Shown in pieces: positions 21,525-32,855 of a DNA stretch of 64,000 bases. The stretch spans positions 348,652 to 412,651 of the forward strand of contig WTPW01000419.1 in the NCBI GenBank assembly GCA_009809945.1, written 5' to 3'. How positions within the stretch are numbered: position 1 is the stretch's first letter; the number at the start of each line of letters is the position of its first letter. The position numbers were made by a program, and so were the translations under genes. The notes under the pieces are model-generated. The model saw only the letters and a list, made by a program, of their open reading frames with translations. It did not search any database and was not told the DNA's origin. The DNA is from Gigaspora margarita (taxonomy: Eukaryota > Glomeromycota > Glomeromycetes > Diversisporales > Gigasporaceae).

Positions 21525-22680
21525 ACGCTTTGACAATCCTGCTTTTATTTATTTAGGAAGAATGTGCAAAAATATACACTATTCGATTTACAATGGCTGC
21601 TACCGAAACCCTCCTTTCTAAAATAAAAACTTACTCGCGCTACTTAATGTCTGCTAAGTACAATCTGCTGCAACAACAAGTTTTCTCCCATAGGGCCATG
21701 CAACTCTCTGCACATGCTCCCCCATGATCACTGATTGGCTGCTGTTAGCCTTGTCAAGATTGCTGGTTTCTTTAAATCCTCCTCACCTAGCTTCATTAAT
21801 GAAGAGATTTCAATCCAAACAAAAAGAAAAAAACAATACAAAAAGAAATTTAAAAGGGAAAGTAAAAAAAAAGGGGNAATACTACACAACCTAAACGAAA
21901 GACCAAATACAAACAAAAAGAAAAGAAGAAAGATGAGAAAGACAAAGAAGAAAGAAACAAATCTATAACAAACACAAATAAAATTGTGTGAAAGTAAAAA
22001 TTATATAATACTGTATAGAAACTCTACCAAAGTATTATATGTAAAATATAATGCAGAGAAACATATAATAAAATACTACGCCTAATTTTAAACATTGAAA
22101 GAAATTTCTATGAAAGTTCCAGAACAATCTCTGACACGTCATTCATCGTTTACATTGCAGCAAAATGATCACTTGTGACGTCGACACCGATTAGGAAGGC
22201 GCAATCCCAAATTGGAAGGAGTAAACACTGCCGATCTTCTGGAGGGGGTAAGCTGAATTGACCACTTTTTGGCGAAATTTTGAAAACTCCAAAGAGGAAA
22301 GCCGAAAGGACCAACTTGTGAAGAAAAGAAAGAGTATATGCTATACAAAATATTATATTTAACCAAAAGTATGCTTCTACAAAAGTTTTCACTCCTTTTG
22401 ACAAAAACTTTAAAGTATGGGGACTCTACTATGTCTTCTATAGTACCGGAGTCTTCTACCGAGGAGTCAAACCCAAAAGGAGAACTCTCTTTCAGCTCTA
22501 TTTCAATTATCCCAACATTCGATCTGGAACTCTGGTTCCCAGTTGCTCCAAGGTAAAGTTTTGTTATGTACAAATATAATAATTGTATAGTTGTCATAGG
22601 TCGGTGATTATGAAAAAGTTGGTATGAGGGATCATCGGAAAGAGTTGATTTATTTCATTTAACTTTATATGATATTAAAT
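21525..22680. repeat. Tandem duplication, copy 2 (CpG-retaining)
   Basis: The better preserved copy. From 21594 the plus strand reads MAATETLLSKIKTYSRYLMS then a stop after 44 codons. The 22160-22330 part contains GACGTCGACACCGATTAGG. A Lys-rich frame at 21735-21968 comes from an A-rich tract. The original could have been a gene, but no family is recognised on either strand. One N lies at 21877. Confidence 0.6.
22431..22552 (+). CDS. Possible exon, unknown protein
   Basis: In the CpG-retaining duplicate copy an open segment reads MSSIVPESSTEESNPKGELS and ends PTFDLELWFPVAPR, directly before AG|GTAAAG, a good donor-like site. The composition (Ser/Glu/Pro-rich, with no poly-Lys or poly-Ile runs) is less AT-driven than chance frames here. 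The other copy has no equivalent intact frame. It is equally possibly chance; function unknown. Confidence 0.2.
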
Positions 22681-24390
22681 TTTGTACATTTATATAAAAT
22701 TATATGTTTTATATTGTTTTTATTAAATTTGGCACTTGCTTTATATATAAAATTGGATGTTTTATAGTGTTCCAGTCAAATTTGGTGCAGTGGATATCTT
22801 ATATTATTAGCAAGTTGTTTTTTTTATAAAATCTACCTAGATTTACAACTTTACATAAATATTATATAGACTACTACCATATTACTATGAAATAATGTGC
22901 ACCTGTGTGGTAATTTGATCACCTGCATGCTATTTTGAGTGCATGCATGTTCACTATTTTGGTATAACCTGATTTTTTATTCTGTACTTACGCTAAAAAT
23001 CTAAACCTTAATATATATATATAGGAACAATTAACCTATTGTTAAACTTCTACATAGTGATAGTAAAAAGTGAATTATTTATTTTTTAAAGCCTGCACAT
23101 ATATAAAGTATTACCTATAGATTTATGATTCTATTTTTCTTTGTTCTTTGGCATTATTATACAGTACTCTAAGACCATTATAGTTCTAACTTTAAAAAGA
23201 ATGTGCATAAAACATTCGTTTATTATCAAAAACTATATATCAGTATTAAATCAAAAAGAATGGGCATAATAATTTATTATTTGCTAGAATAAGGATAGTG
23301 CTAATTGAATATTTAATGATAGTTATTCTTGAAGCAATTAAAGCTAAAAAAGAATAAATATAAAGTATTCGTTGAACACCTTTGTTATATATTTAATTAA
23401 ATAGTATTCTATATATAGTGCACATATTTTGGAATATGCATGGGCATTATTTTGAAACCAAGTATGCTATTTTTAGGAGATGCAACCATGATCATTATTT
23501 TGTAGTAATGTGGTATATAAAAATTATATATGTTAATTTTTATATATTATTTAATATAGAATTTGCATAAAATCTATTTAAACTTATATAAAAATAAATT
23601 TATAAAAAAGACTTAAATTAAATATGATATGGTTCTACTGTAAATTACTGTGTAAGATACCAGGTGGTTCTTAAACTAAAAATAGAAAAACAGGATTATA
23701 CTAGTTTTTTACCAAAATAGCCAATAAAATTATGATAAACTTGAATTATACCTGGTACAAATCAAGGGGGTATTTTCTATGATAACTTACAGTATTCGAT
23801 AAAAAGGAAAGAGATTTCTATTTTTGCTAAAAAATTTTTATTGGCTTATTTAAAGCAAAAGCAGATATATAATTTTTTAGAACATTAAATTATACTAATA
23901 TAATAATTTATTTAAATATTTTCAAGTTTTTATATACAACCTAATGCTAAAGTATAATTGGTATAATCTACAAAAACATAATTATTCAAAATTTTTGATC
24001 AGATCTAAGTATAGATCTCTCTATTTCTATTGAATAGTGCCCATATATTTATAAATTTTATATATTATAATTAAGTATCTTTTAAATAAATTTTAATATA
24101 ATTTTAAAAAAAGAAATAGTCAATATCGCAAAATTTTACTAGGGTAACCCTGTTGTATTTTTAATTAAAAATGCTCCTCTTGTAATTTTACTTCTAATAC
24201 CAATTTTAATTCTAATCCTAACTTTAATTATAACTTTCAATTTTTATTCTAAAGTTATACTTATACTTATTTGGCTATTTAACACATTTTAAATTTTAAA
24301 TTGTCATTATATAACTGTTGAATAAATATTATTTAAAATTATATTTATGTATAAATTATGCTATATAAGTCTACATAGGGTTTGTAGACT
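22681..24390. other. Gene-free AT-rich DNA
   Basis: No gene, long palindrome or clear repeat found. CpG is almost absent. A faint inverted pair (ACTGTAAATTACTG near 23637 and AACTTACAGTATT near 23783) may mark a decayed small element. Confidence 0.45.
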
Positions 24391-24396
24391 TACATA

Positions 24397-24738
24397 TGGG
24401 GTGTCCCCTTTTAAAAGGGCCCATTTTTACATATATTTTATTTTGAGATAATTGAGTTTAACCNTTTGTTTTGATTTTNGGACTGATCNNGGAATAATNA
24501 AATTNCANGATTTTAATTNGTTAAATGTAACAGGTGACTATCGGATAATCTCGTGATGTGCTTGGCCTTGGACAACTTCATGTAATATTTCTTTTACATT
24601 ATCTCTATTTTTTATTATGCAAATCGACTTTCATTTATAATTGAAAAATGTCAATCATGTCAAAATTTATATAAATATAACGAAAACTCATTTTTCAAAA
24701 AAATGTAAAAATGGGCCCTTTTAAAAGAGGACACCCCA
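24397..24738. mobile_element. 342-bp TA-flanked MITE with scattered N
   Basis: TGGGGTGTCCCCTTTTAAAA continuing through GGGCCCATTTTTACAT is repeated inverted at the right end, nearly perfect over ~38 bp. TA lies at 24395-24396 and 24739-24740. Isolated N bases cluster at about 24464-24520, unlike a scaffold gap, and suggest unresolved differences between copies or nuclei. Confidence 0.85.
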
Positions 24739-24844
24739 TATAATTTTTAAATACATAACTCTATATAAAAACAACTTTGTGATAACTATCCCAAACTGTA
24801 TATATATGATTTAAGTAATAGTAATATTGTATATATCAGCTAAC

Positions 24845-25330
24845 TTGATTTTTTGGGCTTTTTTTGATAAACAATTATATAAAAATTTGCTTCTAAGTAA
24901 TGCCAAAAGACCAAAAATAAAGCACTTGTTACAACTAACAAAAGAACTTTTTTGTTGTCTAGACAAGTTAAAAAACCAATAAATCTTAATAACAGAGCTA
25001 TTCTAAGCTGTAGAAAGAAGAACTTTTACTATTTGTTAAAATACTTAGATGTTTTAGAATAAATTGGGCATTGTTTAATGGGTTAATAACTATTAAAGAA
25101 AATTCAAAGAAAATTTTTAAAAAAATATCTTTATAACCTATTTTTGGCTTATAATTAAATACATGCATTTCATAATTTTTAATATACTTAATTATAAATA
25201 CCAAGCTGATTAAAAAGACTATTCTTGTTAAAATTCACTTTGTAATAAATTTTTATATAAAATTTTTTGATAATCCTCAATCATAATTGGTCGATTTTGG
25301 GGTCAAAACAAATTGTCCAATATGAGTTTA
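24845..25330. repeat. Family F dispersed repeat, copy 2
   Basis: Colinear with 12250-12715, but its CpGs are replaced by TG/CA (TAATGCCAAAA against TAACGTTAAAA, TTGTTGTCTAGAC against TTGACGTCTAGAC). Confidence 0.7.
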
Positions 25331-25689
25331 TTATTATTAATTGTTTTGTATAAAAAACATAATATATATTACTCTAGTTATATTAATATCTGGATATAAT
25401 AATATCTAACTATAATGACATTTTTAAAAATTTTGGCTTATATGTTTTATATAAAATATTTCTGGTTCAACTGATATCTAAATATATTAAATGATTTCTT
25501 TATCTTTGAAGAGTGTCAATATACCAAAGTGATATATAGTAATAGTTTGTAGCTTATTGTTAGAAAAAAATTTTTTATATTGATGATTACACCAATAATA
25601 TTTTAAAAAAAGATAAACAAGATTAAAATTAGGGTTTTAGAATTTACTGCTATGGCAATATATTATTACCTTTAATTAACCAATTAGAA

Positions 25690-25870
25690 TGCAGGATCAG
25701 GTGTAATATAAAATTAAAGCAATTATAATTTTTTTTAAAAATTAGCTATAACATGAAATTTTGCCTATAAAACCCTTTTGTACACTAATCAAAAAATTTT
25801 CTTCAAAATTTTGAATTAAAAACTCTTTACTAAAACATGCATCTAGCCCTAATTTTAACCTAATACTTAC
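25690..25870. repeat. Family G core, diverged copy
   Basis: It shows ATCAGGTGTAATATAAA, GCTATAACATGAAATTT, CTAATCAAAAAATTTTCTT and a CCTAATTTTAACCTAA run, the same order as in 31447-31767 and in intron 3 of the deacetylase gene. Confidence 0.5.
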
Positions 25871-25979
25871 CAACTAACAAATTAATTTATTGATTTGATT
25901 TATATTAGATTAGATCTTATAGAGTGCAATTATTACATATGTGAAAAAATAAAAAACCTTAAATTATTATCTAAATTTG

Positions 25980-26440
25980 AAATATGGATTCTATATACCA
26001 AGACCTCCAGGCCAATAGTATAGCAGTTATGCTCCAAGGTTGCCAATCGCAAGGTTGCCAGTTCAAATCTGCTTAGTGGTAATTTGGATTTGATAATATA
26101 AGTTCCAAGTCTTGAAGATTCCATAATGCTATACAAACTTGTAGTACTGTACTCTGAAAACAGGATGATAATACCAATAGGTTGCTATAATTGAAGTGGA
26201 CAAGTCCAATCTCCCTGAGTGATAGTTGAATAGCTAGTGCCTCTCTAACTTTGGGCAGGTAATGCTGTCAGGGATGTTATAATAAACAAGGTTGCACAGA
26301 AGTTTCAGAACTGAGATACTATAAAAATGAGAAACCTAGAACATTACAGGCACAGGGGTTAGGTATAAATATCCTGATTGCTATGACAGTAGTGAATGAA
26401 CATTAGTGTAATAGTTGAGTAACTAAGAGGAAGAAAAAAT
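25980..26440 (-). mobile_element. tRNA-like SINE candidate
   Basis: The plus strand carries AGTATAGCAGTTATGC (A-box-like), then 35-40 bases on, GGTTGCCAGTTCAAATCTG (B-box-like, 26053-26071), as in a tRNA head. About 370 bp of comparatively GC-rich body follows. If the boxes are real the element reads on the plus strand; the strand is uncertain because no poly(A) tail or duplication was fixed. It does not fold as a complete tRNA. Confidence 0.4.
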
Positions 26441-26576
26441 AAAAAAAGGATTATATATACCAATATAATAGTAATAATAATAAAAATTTACTATAATAGC
26501 TAAATATAAGCTTATATAGATTATTTGGAGTTTGTAAATTAATAAAATAGCAATATGTTTAAAAAATTTTATAGCT

Positions 26577-27237
26577 TTATCCCTTAAACCATATTCCAGG
26601 CAAATTTGCCTGGAAAATTAAAAAGTATTTATAAATTTTTAAATAAAACAAAAATTTATTAAGAATATGGGATATACTTTCTTTATAAATACTTTTTTTA
26701 AAACATATTTTATAAACTTTCTTAGAAAAATTTTTTAAAATTATTAGAAAACTTTCATACAATAAAACTTTAAAGTTTTTATTCAAAAATTTTTACTATA
26801 GAATTTTTCTTTAACTTTTCTTAAATTTTATATGTTCCTGTCTATAAAAAAAATTTTCACTGTTAATACAAGTCTTAATTTTTACAAGTAAATCACAAAA
26901 GTTGCAATAATAAAAGTTGTAATCCTTTTTATAAACTACAATATGTATTAAAAACAGAGGGCTAGAGCTAATATTTATAGAGTTTGCCAAGAATTAGTGA
27001 TATTTTTTTATGGTCAAAATTTTTTTAAAAAATTGTTTATTTTTAGCTTATAAGCAATTTTACTTTTTTTTTATAATATAAAATTAAATTTTACTAAAAT
27101 ATAATCCTTATTTTCAAATATTATTAAATAAAATTTTATTTTAATATTTTAATTTTTAAAGAAAGTAGATCATAAGTATATTTATAGTATTTTTCCAGGC
27201 AAATTTGCCTGGAACAGCCTACAGATTAAGGGATAAA
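26577..27237. mobile_element. ~660-bp MITE with a 22-bp palindrome at each end
   Basis: Outer ends are TTTATCCCTTAA and its inverse TTAAGGGATAAA. The same perfect 22-bp palindrome (TTCCAGGCAAA and its inverse) sits at 26594-26615 and 27193-27214. The interior is extremely A/T-rich; its open frames are Lys/Phe/Ile chance frames. Confidence 0.8.
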
Positions 27238-27395
27238 ACCATTTATCAAGCTTTAACAAAAAAACTTCTTGTAAAATTTTTACTATAAACCTCTTTTTCT
27301 TGCATATAACTACTCTCACTTTATTTTAATATTAACAAAAAAGAGTTATTTTGGTTTTTTAATTTTATATTACACCAAATATTATAAGATATACT
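27238..27395. repeat. Family G core, partial
   Basis: AACCATTTATCAAGCTTTAA then CAAAAAAACTTCTTGTAAAA then a poly-pyrimidine and ATTACACCAAAT end match the family G order. It abuts the MITE ending at 27237. Confidence 0.45.
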
Positions 27396-27399
27396 AAAA

Positions 27400-28345
27400 T
27401 GCATAAGGTAGACATGCCTAATTTAATGCAGTTCCTAATTTGACACACTAATAATATCTTATGATCCAGTAATCAAAATTATGTGATTTTAGTACTATTC
27501 GATTCATCTCGATGAGATGAGTTGAATGGTACCAAAATCGTATGATTCTGCCTGATAATTCACAAGATATCATCATTTAATCCAAATAACCAATACATAT
27601 ATAATCTTTAAAAATTAAAATTAACATAAAATCGTAAATAAATAGAAAAGACTGGCCAATTTTTGATGATTTTATCACCAAAATGACAGCCTTGAAGAGA
27701 CAATTCCAACAAGCCCAAAATCGATAAAATCCAATCATGGGGTCACAAGATCATTAAGATTTTCATATAACTTTTGATAAAAGTTGATTAGTTTAACTAA
27801 TCTAATTTTCATCAAAAATAATAAGAAAATCTTAACAATCTTGTAATCCCATAATTGGATTTTATTGATTTTGGGCTTGTTGGAAGCATCTCTTCAAGGC
27901 CTCATTTTGGTTGTAAAATTATCCAAAAAGAGCTAGTCTGTCAAAGGTTATCTACGATTTTATATTAATTTCAAAAGTTGCTTTATACAGGTTATTTTGG
28001 TTAAATGATGATATCTTGTGAACTTTTAATCAGAATCACATAATTTTAGTACCATCTGACTCGTCTTATCATGATGAATCAAATGATACCAAAATCGTGT
28101 AATTTGGATCAATAGTTTACAAAATATCATTAGAGATCTTTAGTGCGCCAAATTAGGCACTGTGCCAAAATAGGACTATGGTTTTAATAGGTGATATCTC
28201 TTGGTTGAGTAAACAGAATTGGGCGAATTTGGTTCCATTCGATTTGTCTCGATGAGACAAATTGAATAGTACTAAAATAATCTAAATCTGATTAATATAT
28301 CATGTAATATTCATTGTAGAACTTAACTGTGCCAAATTTTGCATA
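27400..28345. repeat. Foldback carrying three family C palindromes
   Basis: Left arm words CCTAATTTGACACACTAA, ATCTTATGATCCAGTAATC and GTACTATTCGATTCATCTC are inverted at 28020-28170. Each arm contains one family C palindrome, and a third direct copy follows at 28190-28310, closing with GTGCCAAATTTTGCAT. The centre is the 27655-27945 element. Confidence 0.6.
27655..27945. mobile_element. ~290-bp foldback MITE
   Basis: TTTTTGATGATTTTATCACC, GACAGCCTTGAAGAGACAAT and CAACAAGCCCAAAATCGATA on the left are inverted on the right; the arms pair over ~130 bp around a TTAGTTTAACTAA centre. ATTTTGATGATTTAACTACC-like words also appear in the foldbacks at 4289-7491 and 54788-56630. Confidence 0.75.
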
Positions 28346-28640
28346 TCTACAGGACCCCTGACATCTAGTATAGAGGTCATACTTGAAATTTTTTAGCAAA
28401 AACACCTAAAATTTGAGAAGCAAAAAACATTTTTTGGCAATTATCTTAGCATCCAGTAGTCCAATTTGAATGAACTTTTTTTAAAATGAAGCTCTAAGTG
28501 AGGCGCATCTAACAAAAAAAAAGTTTATTCAATTCTGATTACTGGATTAGAAGTTATTAAAGTAAATAGATTTTATCGTTTTTAGCAAATTAGGTCAAAA
28601 TTGGCCAAAATCTAGTTATGACCTATATGAGATATGTCTG
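28346..28640. repeat. Foldback repeat
   Basis: TTAGCATCCAGTAGTCCAAT to AATGAACTTTTTTT pairs with AAAAGTTTATTCAATTCTG to CTGGATTAGAAGTT (28430-28560). Outer words TAGAGGTCATACTTGAAAT and GTTATGACCTATATGAG also pair. Confidence 0.6.
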
Positions 28641-28756
28641 GGTCCTATATCTACCTTATATGCAAAATTATAAAATTTTATTAAAAATTGTTTATAAAAT
28701 TTGGTTTAATAATTTATATAAATATTGCATAATTGCTAGAATTAAAATAAAATTTA

Positions 28757-28966
28757 TAGGATCTTTGTTATAAAAATGACTCTTTAGAACCATGTAGATT
28801 TTATAAATATAATTTAAATTTGTTAGCATTCAATGATCTAATTTAAATAAACTTTTTTTATTTTGTAGAGCTTAGTAAGTTCTACAAAATAAAAAAGTTT
28901 ATTCAATTGAATTAATAGATAGCTGACAAATTTAAACTTAATTTATAACATTTACATAGTTCTAAA
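28757..28966. mobile_element. Foldback element, main part (split by the 2.3-kb hAT)
   Basis: GGATCTTTGTTATAAAAATG then ACTCTTTAGAACCATGTAG at its left end is matched inverted by GAGTTATTTTCATAGCAAAG then ATCCC at 31277-31304. Removing the hAT-like insertion restores a continuous palindrome. An inner hairpin lies at 28812-28945 (AAACTTTTTTTATTTTGTAG and its inverse). Confidence 0.7.
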
Positions 28967-29285
28967 TAAAGATGTATGGATGCAGATTTTTTGTCTTTGC
29001 ATTGCATAATGAGATATTATGTAGCATGATGCATTATACAATTCTGCATCTTTATATAATATAATTACTTTAGTTTTAATTAAGAATAATACTAATGCAC
29101 ATAATAGTAGTATATAACTAATTAGCACACTATCAAATTGTTAAAATTAGCAAGAATTAGTTATTAGAAAGTTTGAAAGTAGTTAAGTTAGGTTGTATTA
29201 TTAGGACTCCAAAATATATCAAGAGGGGTAGGGTTTTAGTTTGCTTATTTTGTCTTTTTTGTGCAGATTATTTTCTTTTATAGAG

Positions 29286-29545
29286 GATATTTAAAGTGGA
29301 GTAGATTCTTATAATATATTTTATCGAATTAGCTTTAGGGTTAGAGTTATCTTAAATCTGGGTAGAAAGGTTTTAGATTATAATATATAAGCAAAATTGC
29401 CTTTCCAACATTGTTAATTAAAACACCAAAGTAGGTTTAGACTACCATTTTTTGTATTTTTCAAGGTTTTTGCTTTGCCAAAGATCATCAAAATTTGATA
29501 ATTTAATTGGCCAATTGTTATGTGATTCTACTCCACTTTAGATGA
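29286..29545. mobile_element. ~260-bp MITE
   Basis: TATTTAAAGTGGAGTAGATT at the left and GATTCTACTCCACTTTAGAT at the right are inverse. The interior is unremarkable and no duplication could be fixed. Confidence 0.6.
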
Positions 29546-29589
29546 CCCCTTTTGTAGATATTTTAGGGTCCTGTATTATTAATGCAATA

Positions 29590-30835
29590 ACTTACTGTAT
29601 GTATTAAATTATTCTATTATAACTTATTGTAAAAAATTTGTTACAAAAAATTACAAACAACTATGATGATACACATATGCAGTTGAAGTTGTATTAGAAT
29701 ATAGTTATAAATTCTATAATAATTTATTATGAAAATATTTCTATAAATTTGCTATCATAATACACATTTTGTATTGGAATTACAGTTGCAAATTCTACAA
29801 TATTATTATTTACTGTAAACAAGTTTTGCTATAAAAAATAATGACATTGTAGTGCATACTATGCAATTAAGATTGAATTAATTTTTGTAATAAAATTGTT
29901 ACCATGTTTGTTATAAAAAATTTTTTGCAAACTTACTAACTATTGTGGTAACTGACAGTATATGGTTGTTTAGTTTATATTAAAAATATAGTTATACAAG
30001 TGTTGTGGCTCCCTATTAGTGATAATAGTACATAATTAAATTTAACAAAAGTTATCTTTTATTGTAGTTTTTTTAGTATTTTGCTAATTATAGTATAATT
30101 AAGATTAATTTGTATCAGAATTGAATTGATTTTTATGGTTAAGTTTGAGTTAATTCAGTTATTATAATTTTTATTTAAGCTATTGTAAATAATTTTTATT
30201 AAAGTTATTTAGTAATTTGGTTACCATGTATGTTAAATTAGTTGTATTGAAATTATTGTTTTATAGAACCAAAATAAATAATATAAATAAAATTCTTATT
30301 ATGAGATATAGATAAAATATTTTATTGTTAGAGCAATTATAGTATTGGTTAAAGAGATTTGTTTTGCATTGAAATTATTTTGATTTTTATACAGTTAAGA
30401 TGAATAAGCTCACATTAAAATTATAATTTTTATAGAAGTTATTGTACTGTAAAAACTTTGTTATGGCCTTTATGAGTACTGCAAATAACCAATGAATCCG
30501 TGAGATCTGTCTAGGAGTGAAAGATCAGAGGGTTTAAATAGGCAATTCCTATGGTTGGGTTGCAGATATGGCATCTAGTGTGGAACCTTCAGGTGGACTA
30601 CTTAAATTAGACACTAAAAGTGTATGTGTAGCTAGTTGTACTCTCATCCAAGTGTAATTTCTAATTGAATAAATCTATGCCCCAAGCAGGTACTTAGAAA
30701 CCAACAAAAAAACTTTGTTATAAAAATTACTTGTATTCTAGCAAGTTGGTATGTGGTCAAGATTGAGTTAGTTCATATCAAATTATCTTAAATTTTATCA
30801 TGAGTTTTTGTTAAAGTTATCATTCCTGTTGATCT
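29590..30835. repeat. Satellite block S2
   Basis: Tandem units like S1 in the same orientation (words TATTGTAAAYAATTTTGTTA, ACTTACTATTSTGGTGAC, TATATGGTTNA, GTTAGTTTATATTGAAATTA). Interrupted by the SINE at 30475-30707 and ended by the MITE at 30839. Confidence 0.65.
30475..30707 (+). mobile_element. SINE-like retroposon with 14-bp target duplication
   Basis: AAAAACTTTGTTAT occurs at 30461-30474 and 30708-30721, right at the element's edges. A 14-bp duplication and an A-rich right end are what target-primed retroposition leaves. Its 3' part (GTGTAGCTAGTTGTACTCTC, then ATTGAATAAAT) matches 8315-8460 and 59350-59575. It is 5' truncated relative to the latter. Confidence 0.8.
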
Positions 30836-30838
30836 ATA

Positions 30839-31019
30839 GAGGACCCTAGACAATACTATAATAGGTGGTAGGATTAAAATTGGGTAGATTTTTTGGGCCA
30901 AGTTCACTTTAATTCTGGATAAAATATAAAGTAATTTTAATTTTGACCAGAATTTAGATGAATTTGGCCAAAAAATCTACTCACTTTTTACCCATCTATC
31001 TTAGGATTGTCTAGGGTTC
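30839..31019. mobile_element. 181-bp TA-flanked palindromic MITE
   Basis: GAGGACCCTAGACAATACTA at the left and the inverse of GAACCCTAGACAATCCTA at the right; the arms (GTAGATTTTTTGGGCCAAG and inverse) pair for about 80 bp. TA at 30837-30838 and 31020-31021. Confidence 0.8.
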
Positions 31020-31446
31020 TATTTATAGCATGTAGTTCATTAATGTATTTTATTAATGCTAACTGTATTTAAATATATAATTTATAAGTTCTAATTTAAA
31101 AAAAATATTGTTAGAATAAAAGCAAATTACATAATTTTAATTAGATCAAAATTATATAATAATCTCTTTGTATATTTTTAACTTTTACAAGTCTTGAATT
31201 ATTTTATGCAACATGATGCATTGCATAATGCATAATGCAGCATGCATAATGCATAAGGCACATCTCTAGTTCCAAAGAGTTATTTTCATAGCAAAGATCC
31301 CATATAGTAATAAAATATATTTGATTGGTTGATTAATTTTTTGTCAAGAAATGCTTATGAAACCATTTTATAAAATTATAAAATTAAATCATATGATTAT
31401 TTAAGTGCTTCTGCATCCTTGTTTATTAATATTTCTAATACAGCAT

Positions 31447-31767
31447 TGTTAAATCACACCACTGGTGTTCAACACCACTATAATTTTTATTATGAGCTGC
31501 AGTGTAACGTGAAAATCAGGTGTAATGCAAATTTTTTAGATATTTTTTAAAAAATGACTATAACGCAAAAATTCGATTATGAAATCATCTTTGAGGCTCT
31601 AACAAAAAAAATTCCTCGTGAAATTTTGGTATATTCTATGCCCCTGCTCCATCCCAGGCCTTAACCCTAACCCTAATATTAATCAAAATTTACTTTATGT
31701 TTTTATTTTGATTTGCATATTACACGAATTTCATATTACTGGTGTTGAACACCACTGGTTTGATTTA
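31447..31767. mobile_element. Family G element with GGTGTTSAACACC palindromic ends
   Basis: Both ends carry a near-palindrome (CTGGTGTTCAACACCACTAT left; ACTGGTGTTGAACACCACTG right). Between them are the family core words GGCTCTAACAAAAAAAATTC, GAAATTTTGGTATA and TTAACCCTAACCCTAATATT. Other core copies: 25690, 27238, 49148 (intron) and 53270. This copy retains CpG and looks youngest of the free copies. Confidence 0.75.
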
Positions 31768-32171
31768 TAATTACTGTTTCTAATATATTGGCATATTTTT
31801 GTTGTTTAAAATAGCAATTCATAAATTATTTTACTTAATTTTCAATAAAATGTTTTTATAAAAATGGGTTGCTTATATGAAGCTCTTGAAGTTGCAATGA
31901 CTGAAATTAGCTTCTGAAATTAGATAATTTTGCATGCAGTAATTTTTGACAGGTTCAACTTCAGGTACATGAAAATTGAATATGTATTTTATTTTTTTCT
32001 ATTTTCTATTTTAATTATTTTATTTGATATTATATCCTTTTAATTTCTTTATTTTTTGTAATAAACTATTCTATTGACTTTATTTTTGTAATAAATTTGG
32101 GTTGTTTGTTTATTTTTATTTTATTATTACTTAATTCGTATTATTCATGTTTTTATTTCATTTTTTATATT

Positions 32172-32855
32172 TAGAGGGTCTGTATTATTTTTCCAACATT
32201 TTCTTCTGATATTCATTTCTCTGATAACATTTCCTCAGCAATTCTTTTTCCAACTTTATTTCCCCAACATTCACTTTTCAAATACTTTTATTTCTTGTAA
32301 TATCCACTTCTCTGATACTTTTATTTTCCTAACATGTTCATTTCTACAACATCACTTCCCTGAATTCACTTTCCTACACTTCTATTTTCCCAACACATTT
32401 GTTTGTGACACAATCATTTTTATAACATGATTATTTCTATGACATAATTATTTTTCTGACATTTACTTGATACAAAAAGGTTCTGTCTAGAAATTTGGTA
32501 AAAGGAATATTGGGGAGATAAATATAAATAATTGATTATACTGGAGAAGTAATTTTGTTGGGGAAGAGATTGTCAAGAAAGTAATTGTCAGAGAATGACT
32601 GTATTAGGAAATAAATATCAGGGAAATGAAAGCGTTGGAGAAGTAAATGTATCAGGAAAGTGAATGTCAGGAAATGAAAATGTCAGGAAGAAATGTTGGG
32701 GATGAAGATGTCTAGAAACTAAAGAGTAGGGGAAGTAAATTAAAGTGTTGGGGAAGTGAATATTAGAGAAATGAAAATATGGGAAAAGAATTATCAGAGA
32801 AATATTGTCGGAGAAATGAATATTGGCGAAAATATCAGAGGAATGATATGAAACC
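32172..32855. mobile_element. Foldback built of short TTTCYCYRACATT motifs, copy 1
   Basis: The left half (to about 32470) is a string of motifs like CATTTCTCTGATAAC, TTTCCCCAACATTCACTTT; the right half is the same string inverted (GAAATGAATATTGG, GGGGAAGTGAATATTAG). Unit length wavers around 15-20 bp. Second, better preserved copy at 44151-44476. A minus-strand open frame inside is only the repeat read in one frame. Confidence 0.75.

Larger units (their letters stand above)
28967..31268. mobile_element. 2.3-kb hAT-like element carrying satellite S2
   Basis: 8-bp flanks GTTCTAAA (28959-28966) and GTTCCAAA (31269-31276) agree at 7 of 8. Ends are TAAAGATGTATGG and the inverse of TAGAGATGTGCC. 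Subterminal TGCATTGCATAATG words occur at both ends (29000-29050 and 31209-31258), inverted. The interior is satellite S2, two MITEs and a SINE; no transposase is visible. Confidence 0.75.

Noticed and set aside
21735-21968. Lys-rich open frame
   Set aside because: It derives from an A-rich tract of the duplicated segment, contains an N, and is not open in the other copy.
22150-22597. Minus-strand open frames of 84 and 142 codons in the duplicate
   Set aside because: They overlap each other in different frames and the sister copy has no equivalent. No family is recognised, so they were not listed as genes.
30475-30707. Solo LTR
   Set aside because: No TG...CA ends and no 4-6-bp duplication; instead it has a 14-bp duplication and an A-rich end, which fits a SINE-like retroposon.
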